This document shows, piece by piece, positions 43,520-52,444 of a DNA stretch of 64,000 bases (positions are counted from its first letter, which is position 1; every line of letters starts with the position of its first letter). This DNA is from Nocardioides glacieisoli (GTDB taxonomy: Bacteria > Actinomycetota > Actinomycetes > Propionibacteriales > Nocardioidaceae). Made by a program: the position numbers and the translations under genes. Below the pieces are notes generated by a model, which was not told the DNA's origin, did no database searches, and saw only the letters and a list, made by a program, of their open reading frames with translations. The DNA lies in assembly GCF_004137245.1 (NCBI RefSeq), contig NZ_SDWS01000002.1, positions 124,001-188,000 on the forward strand, written 5' to 3'.

Positions 43520-44796
43520 AGGCGGCGTTCGCCCAGCCGGGCTTCAGCCGACTCTTCGCCGGACTGTCCACGTCGATACTCGGCGACTCGATCATGCTGC
43601 TCGTCCTGAGCATCTGGGTGAAGACGCTGACCGGCTCGAGCGCGATGGCGGGCTTCACCTTCTTCTTCATGTGCATCCCGGCGATCTTCGCGCCGCTGGT
43701 GGGCGTGTGGATCGACCGCATCAAGCGCAAGCCGATGCTCGTGTGGGGCAACCTGCTGTCCGCGGTGGCCGTGATGCCGCTGCTGCTGGTCCGCGACGCC
43801 GGTGACGTCTGGATCATCTGGACCGTGGCCGGGGTCTACGGCATCAGCTTCGTGGTCCTGCCCGCCGGCATCAACGGGCTGCTCAAGGAGCTGATGCCCG
43901 ACGACCTGCTCGTCGACGCCAACTCGAGCATCCAGACGATCAAGGAGTCCTACCGCCTCTTCGGCCCGCTGCTGGGTGCCGCCCTGTTCGCCTGGCTGGG
44001 CGGCTGGGTCGTCGCGCTCGTCGACATCGCATCGTTCGTCGTCGCGGCCGCCGTCATCTCCACGATCCGGGTCGAGGAGGAGGAGCCGGAGCACGAGGAG
44101 GCGGCCTACTGGAGCCAGCTCACCGAGGGACTGCGACACCTCGTGCACGACCGGGTGCTCGGCAACCTGCTGATCGGCTTCGGCCTCTCGATGCTCGTCC
44201 TCGGCTTCACCGAGTCCGCGATCTTCGCCCTCACCGACCACTTCGACAAGCCCGCGACCTACGTCAGCGTGATCGTCTCGGTGCAGGGCATCGGGGCGGT
44301 CGCCGGCGGTGTGCTCTCCGCCCGGTGCGTACGCCGTCTCGGCGAGGTTGCGACCAGCACGCTCGGGCTGGTGCTCCTCGGGGTGAGCGCGCTCGGCATC
44401 GCCGCGTCGCCGGCCATGGCCGGGGTGCTCGTCAGCGTGGTGCTCTTCGGGGCCTCGCTCCCGCTGCTGGTCGTGGCCTACATGACGATCCTCCAGCGCC
44501 GCACGCCCCAGCGGCTGATGGGCCGCGTCTCGACGGCCGCCGAGGTCGTGATGACGGTGCCTAGCGCGGTGTCGCTCGCCTTCGGCGCGCTGCTGGTGAC
44601 GCTGATCGACTGGCGCTGGATATTCCTCGTCATCGGGGTCGCGACGCTGGCGGGTGCGGCGCACGTCGCCTTCTGGCTGCGCGACGAGCTGCGAGGTCGT
44701 ACGACCGAGGACCTCGTCACCGAAGGGGTCGACGACGACCCGCCCCCCGCGCTCGAGCCGTCGTCGCCGCTGGGGCCCGGCGTGGGCGCCTCGTAG
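43516..44796 (+). CDS. MFS transporter (drug-efflux type)
   Basis: 426 residues with about twelve membrane helices. It starts VKAAFAQPGFSRLFAGLSTS, and the loop 2-3 motif appears as GVWIDRIKRKPMLVWGN. It is closest in pattern to the MFS_3/enterobactin-exporter-like efflux proteins. The cytosolic C-terminus is Asp- and Pro-rich. Controlled by the coupled ArsR-type gene; substrate unknown. Confidence 0.9.
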   Translation: MKAAFAQPGFSRLFAGLSTSILGDSIMLLVLSIWVKTLTGSSAMAGFTFFFMCIPAIFAPLVGVWIDRIKRKPMLVWGNLLSAVAVMPLLLVRDAGDVWIIWTVAGVYGISFVVLPAGINGLLKELMPDDLLVDANSSIQTIKESYRLFGPLLGAALFAWLGGWVVALVDIASFVVAAAVISTIRVEEEEPEHEEAAYWSQLTEGLRHLVHDRVLGNLLIGFGLSMLVLGFTESAIFALTDHFDKPATYVSVIVSVQGIGAVAGGVLSARCVRRLGEVATSTLGLVLLGVSALGIAASPAMAGVLVSVVLFGASLPLLVVAYMTILQRRTPQRLMGRVSTAAEVVMTVPSAVSLAFGALLVTLIDWRWIFLVIGVATLAGAAHVAFWLRDELRGRTTEDLVTEGVDDDPPPALEPSSPLGPGVGAS

Positions 44797-44805
44797 ACTC
44801 GAGTC

Positions 44806-45753
44806 ATGTCCAGCCCCCTCCTCGCCCTGCCCGGGGCCGTCGCCGGCGACGGCATCGACGCCCTGGTCGCCGCGCACTACGGCTCGTTCAACACCGAGCA
44901 GCGCGCGCTGGCGCAGGGCGACGGGTTCGTGGACCTCTCGCACCGCGACGTGCTGCGGGTCTCCGGCCCCGAGCGACTCAGCTGGCTGCACAACCTCACG
45001 ACCCAGTACTTCGACGGTCTCGCACCCGGCGCCTGGACGCAGGCGCTCGTGCTGAGCCCGCAGGGCCACGTCGAGCACGCGTTCACCGGCGTCGACGACG
45101 GTGAGGCGTTCACCGCGCACACCGAGCCCGGTGCCGGCCCCGCCCTCGTCGAGTGGCTCGAGCGGATGAAGTTCATGACCCGCGTCGAGGTCGCCCTGGT
45201 CGACGACCTCGCCGTGATGTGGCGCCCGGGTGACGCTCAGTCACGGGGGGCAGGCCGCTACGACCTCGTGCCCCGCGACAAGCTCGCGGCCTACGCCGAG
45301 GCCGCCGGCCCGGCCGCCGGCCTCTGGGCCTTCGAGGCGCTCCGGATCGAGCGCGGTGAGGCCCGCTTCGGCCTCGACACCGACCACCGCACCATCCCCA
45401 ACGAGGTCGGCTGGATCGGCCCGGCGGTGCACCTCGACAAGGGCTGCTACCGGGGGCAGGAGACGGTGGCCCGGGTCCACACCCTCGGTCGCCCTCCCCG
45501 CCGGCTGGTGCTGCTGCACCTCGACGGCTCCGAGAACCGCCTGCCGCCCGTCGGCTCGCCCGTGTCCTACGAGGGCCGCGACGTCGGCTTCGTCGGCTCG
45601 AGCGCCCGCCACCACGAGCTCGGCCCGATCGCGCTCGCGCTGGTCAAGCGCAACGTGCCGGTCGACGCGGCGCTCACCGTGGACGACATGCCCGCGGCGC
45701 AGGAGGTCATCGTCGACCCCGAGGTCGGCCTCCACGTCCGACCGCTCCGCTGA
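44806..45753 (+). CDS. ygfZ: YgfZ-family folate-binding protein
   Basis: 315 residues in the GcvT-like fold. The signature KGCYRGQETVARVHTLGRPP near residue 215 is the YgfZ motif, with the conserved Cys. VDLSHRDVLRVSGPERLSWL begins the folate-binding part. YgfZ helps maintain certain iron-sulfur enzymes in a folate-dependent way. It stands next to mshD; the separate location from the GcvT-fused dehydrogenase at 4.2 kb shows that the two are unrelated in use. Confidence 0.92.
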   Translation: MSSPLLALPGAVAGDGIDALVAAHYGSFNTEQRALAQGDGFVDLSHRDVLRVSGPERLSWLHNLTTQYFDGLAPGAWTQALVLSPQGHVEHAFTGVDDGEAFTAHTEPGAGPALVEWLERMKFMTRVEVALVDDLAVMWRPGDAQSRGAGRYDLVPRDKLAAYAEAAGPAAGLWAFEALRIERGEARFGLDTDHRTIPNEVGWIGPAVHLDKGCYRGQETVARVHTLGRPPRRLVLLHLDGSENRLPPVGSPVSYEGRDVGFVGSSARHHELGPIALALVKRNVPVDAALTVDDMPAAQEVIVDPEVGLHVRPLR

Positions 45754-45757
45754 CGCC

Positions 45758-46570
45758 CTAGGCACCCCGGCGGTACTGGACGTGGGTGTCCGCGTCCGCG
45801 TGCGCGAACCCCAGCCGTGAGTAGACGGCCACGGCGGGCCCGTTGTCGGACTCGACGTAGAGCAGGACCTCCTCGACGCCGAGGCCGGCGAGGTGGTGCA
45901 GCCCGGCCAGGGTGAGCAGCTTGCCGAGACCGCGGCCCTGGGCCTGCGGCGAGACGCCGACGACGTACACCTCGCCGAGCCGCTCGTCGTGCTGCTTGGT
46001 CCAGTGGAAGCCGAGCACGCCCGAGCCGTCCTCCGCGACGAGCAGCCCCGCCGGGTCGAACCACGGCTCGGCCATCCGGCGGGCGAGGTTGCCGCGGTCC
46101 ATCGCGCCCTGCTCGGGGTGGCTCGCGAAGGCGGCGGCGTTGACCGCCACGATCGCGTCCGCGTCGGAGTCGTCGTAGGAGCGGATCGTCAGCCCGTCGG
46201 GGAGCTCGAGCGGCGACAGCGGCAGCGAGGTGGGACGCCGCATCACCCACAGGTCGCGGACCCGTTCCCAGCCGTACGTCGTCGCGAGCCGCGCCGCGGC
46301 CGGGTGGTCGCCGTGCGACCAGGCCACCAGCTCACCGTCGTACGACGCCACGCCCTCCAGCAACGCGGTGCCCACGCCGCGCCCCCGGGAGTCCGGCTGC
46401 ACCGCCAGGCTGAGGTCGCCGTCGTGCAGCAGCGCGAAGCCACCGCGCTCCACGATGACAGTGGCCGCGCCGTCCGCGAGCGCGATGCGGGCCGCCTCGT
46501 CGAGAGGAGAGGCGCCGTCGACGGCCTCGGCAGCGTCGGCGATGCGAGTGACCTCGGCGGCGTCGTCCAT
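45758..46570 (-). CDS. mshD: Mycothiol synthase MshD
   Basis: 270 residues comprising two GNAT acetyltransferase domains, the second with LGEVYVVGVSPQAQGRGLGK and ESDNGPAVAVYSRLGFA. It transfers acetyl from acetyl-CoA to Cys-GlcN-Ins, the last step of mycothiol synthesis. The first domain keeps QPDSRGRGVGTALLEG, although in characterised MshD only the C-terminal domain is active. The gene marks the organism as mycothiol-producing actinobacteria. Confidence 0.93.
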   Translation of the reverse strand: MDDAAEVTRIADAAEAVDGASPLDEAARIALADGAATVIVERGGFALLHDGDLSLAVQPDSRGRGVGTALLEGVASYDGELVAWSHGDHPAAARLATTYGWERVRDLWVMRRPTSLPLSPLELPDGLTIRSYDDSDADAIVAVNAAAFASHPEQGAMDRGNLARRMAEPWFDPAGLLVAEDGSGVLGFHWTKQHDERLGEVYVVGVSPQAQGRGLGKLLTLAGLHHLAGLGVEEVLLYVESDNGPAVAVYSRLGFAHADADTHVQYRRGA

Positions 46571-46601
46571 GCGCCGACCCTAGCCAGCCGGGGTGATCCC
46601 C

Positions 46602-47618
46602 TCAGTGGGGAAGGTCGTCGGCGACATGTCGCGACGAACCTCCCACGTCGCACCCCGGCTCGCGGCACGAGCGGGGCGTGCCTCCCCAGCCGCGCGCGGC
46701 GAAGAGGACGGCGAGCCTCGATGCCGTACGACACGGGGTGCCGAAGACCTGCCGGTAGCGCAGCCGCGGCGTGACCCGGCCCCTCGCCAGGTCATCGAGG
46801 TCGCGGTCCGCGTCGTCGTCGCGGGCCTCGGAGCCGTCGTGCAGCTGCCCGTCGAGCTCGACGACCAGCTCCAGGTCGGCGTGCGTGGCGTCCCGGTACT
46901 CCGTCCCGACGGCTGTGCTCACCACCTCCTGCTGCGACGTGGGCTGGGGCAAGCCGTGCGGCCGGAGCACGCGGACGAGGTAGCCGTGCTCCAGCACGCT
47001 GTGCGTGCCGCGGTCGAGGTCGGCGAGCAGGTCGGTCAGCAGGCCCCGGCGCCGCAGCCGGCCACGCCGCTCCATCTCGAGCTCGAGGCGACGCGGGACC
47101 GTGCGCCGCGCGCCGACGACCGCCGCCAGGGCCGAGATCGCTGCGAGGTCGTCCGGTGCCCGGTGCGCCGTCTCCACCGCGGCCACCTCGAGCCGGACCC
47201 GGGGCGGTGACAGGTTCCACCGGACCAGGTCGTCGAGGTCGCGAACCCGGTGGAGGTGGACGCCCGGCTGCGGGGCCACGCGTCGGGTCCAGTCCACGGC
47301 CAGGTGGATCGGGCCGCTCGGGTCGGCCCCGCGGCCGGGCTGGTGCAGTGCGGACCCCAGGTGCAGCGCCGAGCGACCGGCGTACAGCACTGCCGCCCAG
47401 CACCGCTGGGACCACGTCGGCGTCCCGGTGTGGCTGAGGTAGGTGCCGGGGTGCACGACGACGAGGTCCCGCCGTCGCAGGAGCGTGTCGACCTGGGCCT
47501 GCGTCAGCTCGGCGTCCAGGAGCTGGCGGCGGGAGACGACGCCGTCCTGCTGGGAGAGGAGGTCGGCCACGGGATCGAGTCGCACGACGAGCGTCTGCCC
47601 GCGCGGTGGGCCTCCCAC
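46602..47618 (-). CDS. AbiEi-like / DUF559-like protein, hypothetical
   Basis: 338 residues from a GTG at 47618. The N-terminus (VADLLSQQDGVVSRRQLLDA, TLLRRRDLVVVHPGTYLSH) resembles the AbiEi-type winged helix found in type IV antitoxins and in actinobacterial proteins with a DUF559/Vsr-like nuclease end. The C-terminal ATHADLELVVELDGQLHDGS fits the Vsr-like fold with acidic residues, but the motif is incomplete. No toxin partner is adjacent. Both ends of the gene carry the same 42-bp repeat. An alternative GTG start lies at 47585. Confidence 0.6.
   Translation of the reverse strand: MGGPPRGQTLVVRLDPVADLLSQQDGVVSRRQLLDAELTQAQVDTLLRRRDLVVVHPGTYLSHTGTPTWSQRCWAAVLYAGRSALHLGSALHQPGRGADPSGPIHLAVDWTRRVAPQPGVHLHRVRDLDDLVRWNLSPPRVRLEVAAVETAHRAPDDLAAISALAAVVGARRTVPRRLELEMERRGRLRRRGLLTDLLADLDRGTHSVLEHGYLVRVLRPHGLPQPTSQQEVVSTAVGTEYRDATHADLELVVELDGQLHDGSEARDDDADRDLDDLARGRVTPRLRYRQVFGTPCRTASRLAVLFAARGWGGTPRSCREPGCDVGGSSRHVADDLPH
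46603..46644 (+). repeat. 42-bp direct repeat, copy A
   Basis: Starts CAGTGGGGAAGGTCGTC and agrees with copy B at 47647-47688 at roughly 35 of 42 positions. It encodes the last residues of the AbiEi-like protein (SSRHVADDLPH) on the minus strand. Confidence 0.75.
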
Positions 47619-47646
47619 TCGGGCGCCTAGAGATCTGTGGACGAAC

Positions 47647-47688
47647 CAGTGGGGAAGGTCGTCCGCGAAATGTCAGGACGATCGTCCC
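47647..47688 (+). repeat. 42-bp direct repeat, copy B
   Basis: Second copy, upstream of the AbiEi-like gene on its strand. It reads HFADDLPHW in the same frame, echoing the C-terminus encoded by copy A. The pair brackets exactly one gene (spacing about 1.04 kb). Confidence 0.75.
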
Positions 47689-47701
47689 CGCAGTGGTGGG
47701 G

Positions 47702-48430
47702 CTAGGAGGTGGAGCGGCTTGTCGACGTCTCCGACGGCTCCGACGAGGGCTCGCGCGTCGGCACGACGAAGCGGTAGCCGACGTTGCGGACCGTGCCGAT
47801 GTGGTGCTCGTGCTCGGTGCCGAGCTTGGCGCGCAGGCGGCGCACGTGCACGTCGACGGTGCGGGTGCCGCCGAAGTAGTCGTAGCCCCACACCTCCTGC
47901 AGCAGCTGCTCGCGGCTGAAGACGCGGCCGGGGTGCTGGGCGAGGTACTTGAGGAGCTCGAACTCCTTGTAGGTGAGGTCGAGCGGGCGGCCGCCGATGC
48001 GCGCGGTGTAGGTCGCGTCGTCGACGACGACCTCGCCCCGGTGGATCACGTGGGCCGACGGGTCGTCCGGGGCGTCGGCGCCGGCGCGGCCGATCGCGAG
48101 CCGGATCCTGGCCTCGAGCTCGGCCGGACCGCAGGTGTGCAGCACCACGTCGTCCATGCCCCAGTCGTGTGCGACGACCGCCAGGCCACCCTCGGTGACG
48201 ACGAGGAGCACGGGAGCATCGGCGCCCGTCGTGCGGATCAGCCGGCAGAGGTCACGGGCCGCGGCGAGGTCCTGGCGACCGTCGACGAGGACGAGGTCGG
48301 CCGGAGGAGCGTCGAGCAGGGCACTGCCCTGGGCAGGCAGGATCTTCACGCTGTGCGAGAGGAGGGCCAGCCCGGGGAGCACCTCGGCCGAGGGTTGGAG
48401 CGCGCCAGTGAGCAGCAGGAGTGCACTCAT
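47702..48430 (-). CDS. glnR: GlnR-type orphan winged-helix response regulator
   Basis: 242 residues. [20 protein letters not shown] is the GlnR N-terminus, and [20 protein letters not shown] carries the Asp that stabilises the homodimer in GlnR instead of being phosphorylated. The C-terminal OmpR-type wHTH contains [20 protein letters not shown] and [13 protein letters not shown]. GlnR controls nitrogen assimilation genes. AGGAGG precedes the ATG. It is divergent from moaD, 45 bp apart. A neighbouring kinase is absent, as expected. Confidence 0.9.
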   Translation of the reverse strand: MSALLLLTGALQPSAEVLPGLALLSHSVKILPAQGSALLDAPPADLVLVDGRQDLAAARDLCRLIRTTGADAPVLLVVTEGGLAVVAHDWGMDDVVLHTCGPAELEARIRLAIGRAGADAPDDPSAHVIHRGEVVVDDATYTARIGGRPLDLTYKEFELLKYLAQHPGRVFSREQLLQEVWGYDYFGGTRTVDVHVRRLRAKLGTEHEHHIGTVRNVGYRFVVPTREPSSEPSETSTSRSTS

Positions 48431-48475
48431 GGCTGGACCTCCTCCGGCGCCGGGCGATGAGGAAGGATATCCCGC

Positions 48476-48772
48476 ATGGCAGGTGTGGACGGGCGTGATC
48501 AGAGTCGTGAGACGGTGACTGTGCGCTACTGGGCGGGCGCCCGAGCCGCTGCAGGAACGGCCGAGGACTCCTTCGAGGTCGACGGAGACGTGACCCTGGC
48601 CGACCTCGTCGCCCGCGTGCTCGAGCGGCATCCCGACGACCGGATGGCGCGCACCGTCGCGGTGTGCTCGGTCCTCGTCGGCGACCGGCCGGTGCGCTCC
48701 CAGGACCCGGCGACGGTGGCCGTCGCCCCCGGCTCGGTCGTCGAGCTGTTGCCGCCCTTCGCCGGGGGCTGA
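48476..48772 (+). CDS. MoaD/ThiS-family sulfur carrier
   Basis: 98 residues of ubiquitin-like fold ending PPFAGG, the C-terminal Gly-Gly thiocarboxylated by a partner E1-like enzyme. [20 protein letters not shown] fits MoaD better than ThiS. It would donate sulfur for molybdopterin or a related pathway. No moaE or moeB is adjacent. It is placed divergently from glnR in a conserved actinobacterial arrangement. Confidence 0.85.
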   Translation: MAGVDGRDQSRETVTVRYWAGARAAAGTAEDSFEVDGDVTLADLVARVLERHPDDRMARTVAVCSVLVGDRPVRSQDPATVAVAPGSVVELLPPFAGG

Positions 48773-48944
48773 TCGGAAATCTTTCCGGCCCCATGTTTGG
48801 GGAGTGGCTGGAGTGGGACATGATGCACCCGTTCGGAGTCCCATGGCTCCGCACGGGGGACGTGCCGGTTCGGTGACGCAGTGCGTCGGCGAGCGGGTTC
48901 GCGCGGCTCCATGCAGTGATCTCGAACTTCAAGGGGGAACCAGG

Positions 48945-51092
48945 ATGCAATCTGGGTCAGGGGCGCGCTCGCGCCTCACATCGGTCGTGGCAGCGGGAGC
49001 GCTGGCCGCGGCAGCACTGAGCACGGTCGCGGCCGTGCCAGCCAACGCGGCCGTCATGGTCAGCGGCAGCGTCGTTGACGCCAACGGCAACTACGTAGAG
49101 GGATCGGTCCGCGCGGTCGACGGATCGGGCCTCACCGTCGCGGTCGACTCCTTCAGCAACGGAGCCTTCGACCTCCCGCTCAATGACGGCGCCTACAAGC
49201 TGGAGTTCTCGGGCTTCGACTTCACCGGCGAGTGGTACCGCGACAAGGCGGACCAGGCCACGGCCGACGTCGTCACCGTCGCCGGCGTCGCCCAGACGCT
49301 CCCCGCCTGGACCGTTGACCGCCTGCCCCACGTGACCGGCGTCGTCCAGGACACGCTCGGCAAGCCCGTCGACGGAGCGTTCGTCCAGGCGTACGACGCC
49401 TCGACCGGCGACGAGCTCGACAGCTTCACGACCGACGCCGACGGCGGCTTCCGCATCACCTCGGTCAACGCGGTGAAGCTGCGCTTCAGCGGCTACGCCA
49501 ACGGCGGGTCGCTCGCCACCGAGTACTACAACGACAAGGCCACGCTGCCGGCCGCCGAGCCCGTCGTCCCGACGGCCGCCGGCACCAGCGTCGGCGTGGT
49601 GACCCTGGCACCCGGCGGCTCCATCACGGGCCGGATCACCAGCGACGCGGGCGTCCCGCTCCACCGGGCTCGGGCGTGCGCCGGCGGCCGCTGCGACTGG
49701 ACCGACGCCAGCGGCATCTACCTCATCGAGGGTGTCGACACCGGCGACCAGGTCGTGTCGTTCAGCGACCCCATCGGCGAGTACGTCAGCGAGTACTACA
49801 ACAACGTGCCGATCACGAACTTCGCCGGGGCCACCAGGGTCACCGTCGGCGTCGGCCAGGCCGTGGGCGGCATCGACGCGGCCCTCGCGCCCGTCACGAC
49901 CGCTCCGCCCAACGGCGTCGACCTCAGCGGCACCGTCCGCGACGAGCTCGGCACCATCGGGGTCGGCTACCTCGTCGAGGTCTACGACACCCCTGCCGAC
50001 CCGGACGCGAGGAAGGTCGTCGCGACGACCTACAGCAACCGCGCCGGCCAGTACGTCCTCACCGAGCTCGACCGCATCGGCGGCGAGACGGAGTTCAAGG
50101 TGGAGGTCAGTGACGGCGACGAGAGCAGCGGGCCGCGCGAGGAGGGTGACTTCCTCCGTCGCCCGACGTGGTCGGGCAACAAGCTCGACTACCAGACTGC
50201 TGCGGTCGTGACCGCGGCCCCGCGGACCCTCGACTTCACCCTGCCCGTCGCGGGCGGCGTGAGCGGCTCGGTCACCAGCGACGGAGGCGGCCTTCCCGAG
50301 TCGGGCTTCGTGTCCTTCCGCAACAGCGACCTTCAGGACGCCGGGAGCACCGCCACGGAGACCGACGGCACCTACGACGACCGCACGCTGTGGGCCGGTG
50401 ACTACACAGTCCGGTTCGGTGGCACCAACCACGTCCCGGAGTGGTGGAAGAACGCCCTCCCCGAGGACGCCACCACCATCACGGTCAAGCCGGGCCAGAT
50501 GACCACCGGGATCTCGGCCTCGCTGAGCAAGGAGATCACGGCGGTCGAGCGGCCCGAGGTCACGGGCAACGCGTGGGTGGGCAAGACCGTCGGCATCGAC
50601 GCCGGTCGCTGGAACACCCAGGCCAACTCGCGCATCTCCTACGAGTGGCTGGTCGGCACCACGGTCGTCGCCACCACGCCGACGCTCAAGGTGACGAAGT
50701 CGCTGCTGGGCAAGAAGCTCACCGGCCGCGTCACCAACGACGCCGGCTTCGCGCAGGGCCAGGCCATCACGAAGACCACCGCCAAGGTGGGCTTCAAGCC
50801 CAAGGTCAAGGCCAGGATCACCGGCAGGTCGGCGGCGATCACCCTCAAGGTCAAGCCCCTGAAGGCCAAGAAGGTCAAGGCCACGATCACCGTCTTCGAG
50901 ATCGTCGGCGTCAAGAAGAACGGCGACGACAAGCTGAAGAAGCTGGGCAAGGGCAAGATCACGAAGGGCGCCGGCGTCGTCCGGTTCAAGAAGTCCCTCG
51001 GCAAGGGGAAGCACAAGCTCGTCTTCTCCGTGAAGGGCAAGGGCAAGGTCGGCTCTGGCGACATCCAGAAGAAGGTCAAGCTCAAGCGCTGA
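48945..51092 (+). CDS. Large secreted protein with carboxypeptidase-regulatory-like repeats
   Basis: 715 residues from the ATG at 48945 (AAGGGGG upstream). A signal peptide ends AVPANAA. Then come about six to seven repeats of a beta-sandwich of the carboxypeptidase-regulatory/SpaA type, each starting like VSGSVVDANGNYVEG or VTGVVQDTLGKPVDG and ending around ATEYYNDKA or EWYRDKA. A final region from about residue 560 has a WVGKTVGIDAGRWN beta domain and then a strongly Lys-rich tail (KVKPLKAKKVKATI). It is probably a surface or matrix adhesin-like protein; the basic tail could bind cell-wall polymers. Confidence 0.8.
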   Translation: MQSGSGARSRLTSVVAAGALAAAALSTVAAVPANAAVMVSGSVVDANGNYVEGSVRAVDGSGLTVAVDSFSNGAFDLPLNDGAYKLEFSGFDFTGEWYRDKADQATADVVTVAGVAQTLPAWTVDRLPHVTGVVQDTLGKPVDGAFVQAYDASTGDELDSFTTDADGGFRITSVNAVKLRFSGYANGGSLATEYYNDKATLPAAEPVVPTAAGTSVGVVTLAPGGSITGRITSDAGVPLHRARACAGGRCDWTDASGIYLIEGVDTGDQVVSFSDPIGEYVSEYYNNVPITNFAGATRVTVGVGQAVGGIDAALAPVTTAPPNGVDLSGTVRDELGTIGVGYLVEVYDTPADPDARKVVATTYSNRAGQYVLTELDRIGGETEFKVEVSDGDESSGPREEGDFLRRPTWSGNKLDYQTAAVVTAAPRTLDFTLPVAGGVSGSVTSDGGGLPESGFVSFRNSDLQDAGSTATETDGTYDDRTLWAGDYTVRFGGTNHVPEWWKNALPEDATTITVKPGQMTTGISASLSKEITAVERPEVTGNAWVGKTVGIDAGRWNTQANSRISYEWLVGTTVVATTPTLKVTKSLLGKKLTGRVTNDAGFAQGQAITKTTAKVGFKPKVKARITGRSAAITLKVKPLKAKKVKATITVFEIVGVKKNGDDKLKKLGKGKITKGAGVVRFKKSLGKGKHKLVFSVKGKGKVGSGDIQKKVKLKR

Positions 51093-51106
51093 TCACCAGC
51101 GACACA

Positions 51107-51142
51107 CGACGGCCCCTGCGGGAACACCCGCGGGGGCCGTCG
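51107..51142 (+). terminator. Strong terminator hairpin
   Basis: CGACGGCCCCTGCGGG and CCCGCGGGGGCCGTCG pair around AACA with one wobble, 14 bp past the stop of the secreted protein. No U-run follows. Confidence 0.8.
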
Positions 51143-51156
51143 GCGTTGGGACGGGC

Positions 51157-51618
51157 ATGACCTCCGGAGCCTGGATCGCCGTCGGCGCTGTCGTGCTCGC
51201 GCTCGCGTTCGGCCTCTGGCGGCTCGGCACCGACGGTCGCTTCCGCGGCACCCACGTCGTACGCCGCTCGAACCCTCTGCTGCTCGAGGAGGGACGAAGT
51301 CCTGTCGCGAGACCGGCAGCAGAGGTGGTGGAAGCCGTGGGGGAGACCTTGGGCGAGCGGGCCACGCTGCTCCAGTTCTCCAGCGCGTTCTGCGCTCCCT
51401 GCCGCGCCACCCGCCGGGTCCTCGCCGACGTCGCGGGACTCGTCGAGGGTGTGGCCCACGTCGAGGTCGATGCCGAGCACCACCTCGACGCGACCCGTGC
51501 CCTCGGCATCCTGCGAACACCCACCACCGTGGTGCTGGACGCGGCCGGCCTCGAGATCACCCGGGCGACCGGCGCGCCGACCCGCGACCAGGTCCTGAGC
51601 GCGCTGGCGCAGGCATGA
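51157..51618 (+). CDS. Membrane-anchored thioredoxin-like protein
   Basis: 153 residues. One N-terminal helix (WIAVGAVVLALAFGLWRLG) is followed by a thioredoxin fold with C79-A-P-C82 in SSAFCAPCRATRRV and cis-Pro in RTPTTVV. It probably reduces disulfides outside or at the membrane. It lies upstream of DUF4395, a rhodanese and DUF1416, a conserved actinobacterial sulfur cassette. Residues 43-54 (LEEGRSPVARP) are encoded by a dispersed extragenic-type repeat that has become part of the reading frame. Confidence 0.88.
   Translation: MTSGAWIAVGAVVLALAFGLWRLGTDGRFRGTHVVRRSNPLLLEEGRSPVARPAAEVVEAVGETLGERATLLQFSSAFCAPCRATRRVLADVAGLVEGVAHVEVDAEHHLDATRALGILRTPTTVVLDAAGLEITRATGAPTRDQVLSALAQA
51284..51316 (-). 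repeat. Dispersed hairpin repeat, copy inside the thioredoxin gene
   Basis: 33 bp that match, inverted and with two differences, the intergenic copy at 52384-52416. The core GGACGAAGTCC is a palindrome-like hairpin. Reading through it adds 12 residues to the thioredoxin linker. Confidence 0.7.
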
Positions 51619-51901
51619 TCTCACGATACGGATGTTGTGACCACATGGCGAGACAGCCGCGGGAACGCGAGCCCGTGTCGCCTACTGTCGTCGCCATGTC
51701 CTCGACCATGCTCACCAAGCGCCGCGCAGTGGATCACTGCCGCGTGCGCTCGGCGCTGTGTCGAATGTCGTGATGGTCCTGCCCCTCAACTGAGCCATAA
51801 AGTCTATGTAGTTACTGGACTATGCTCCACGGTGGGACCCCGCACCCGGCACGTGCCCGGTGCGTCCGGCCTCTGCGCCGCGCCGACCATCCAGGAGAGA
51901 C

Positions 51902-52369
51902 ATGACCACCACTGCTTCGCCCACCGTCGACAGCCTGACTGTCGCCCGCGGCATCGACCCGCGCGGTCCCCAGCTGGCTGCCGGCATCACGGCGGCGGTG
52001 CTCGTCGCCGTCCTGCTCCTGCCGCAGCCTGCCGCGACCGTCCTGCTCGCCGTGCAGGCCGTCCTGTTCGCGACCGGCGCGCTGCGCGGCGTGCAGGCCA
52101 CGCCGTACGCGTGGCTGTTCCGCACGCTCGTCCGGCCCCGGCTGGCACCGCCCGCCGAGCTGGAGGCGCCCGAGCCGCCGCGCTTCGCGCAGGCGGTCGG
52201 CCTGGCCTTCGCTCTCGTCGGCCTGGTCGCGTTCCTGGCCGGCGCCACGCTCGTGGCCCAGGTCGCCGTGGGAGCCGCGCTCGTCGCGGCCCTGCTCAAC
52301 GCCGTCTTCGCCTTCTGCCTGGGATGCGAGGTCTACCTGCTCATCCGCCGTTTCATCGCCACCGCCTGA
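51902..52369 (+). CDS. DUF4395 membrane protein
   Basis: 155 residues with four predicted helices, beginning VDSLTVARGIDPRGPQLAAG, with RGVQATPYAWLFRTLVRP and AFCLGCEVYLLIRR, matching DUF4395. The CxxxC-like CLGCE near the C-terminus may take part in sulfur chemistry. It sits between a thioredoxin and a thiosulfate sulfurtransferase, as is usual for the family. CCAGGAGAG precedes the ATG. Confidence 0.88.
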   Translation: MTTTASPTVDSLTVARGIDPRGPQLAAGITAAVLVAVLLLPQPAATVLLAVQAVLFATGALRGVQATPYAWLFRTLVRPRLAPPAELEAPEPPRFAQAVGLAFALVGLVAFLAGATLVAQVAVGAALVAALLNAVFAFCLGCEVYLLIRRFIATA

Positions 52370-52383
52370 CCAGATCGATCGCC

Positions 52384-52424
52384 CCGGTCTCGAGACAGGA
52401 CTTCGTCCTTCCTCGACCAACGAG
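52384..52424 (+). repeat. Dispersed hairpin repeat between DUF4395 and rhodanese genes
   Basis: Begins CCGGTCTCGAGACAGGAC and ends CTCGACCAACGAG. The centre AGGAC-TTC-GTCCT is a perfect hairpin. The same outer ends, GGTCTCGA and CTCGACCA(A/C)CGAG, frame a different centre at 62523-62563. Confidence 0.75.
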
Positions 52425-52444
52425 AAATTAGGAGCACACCCACC

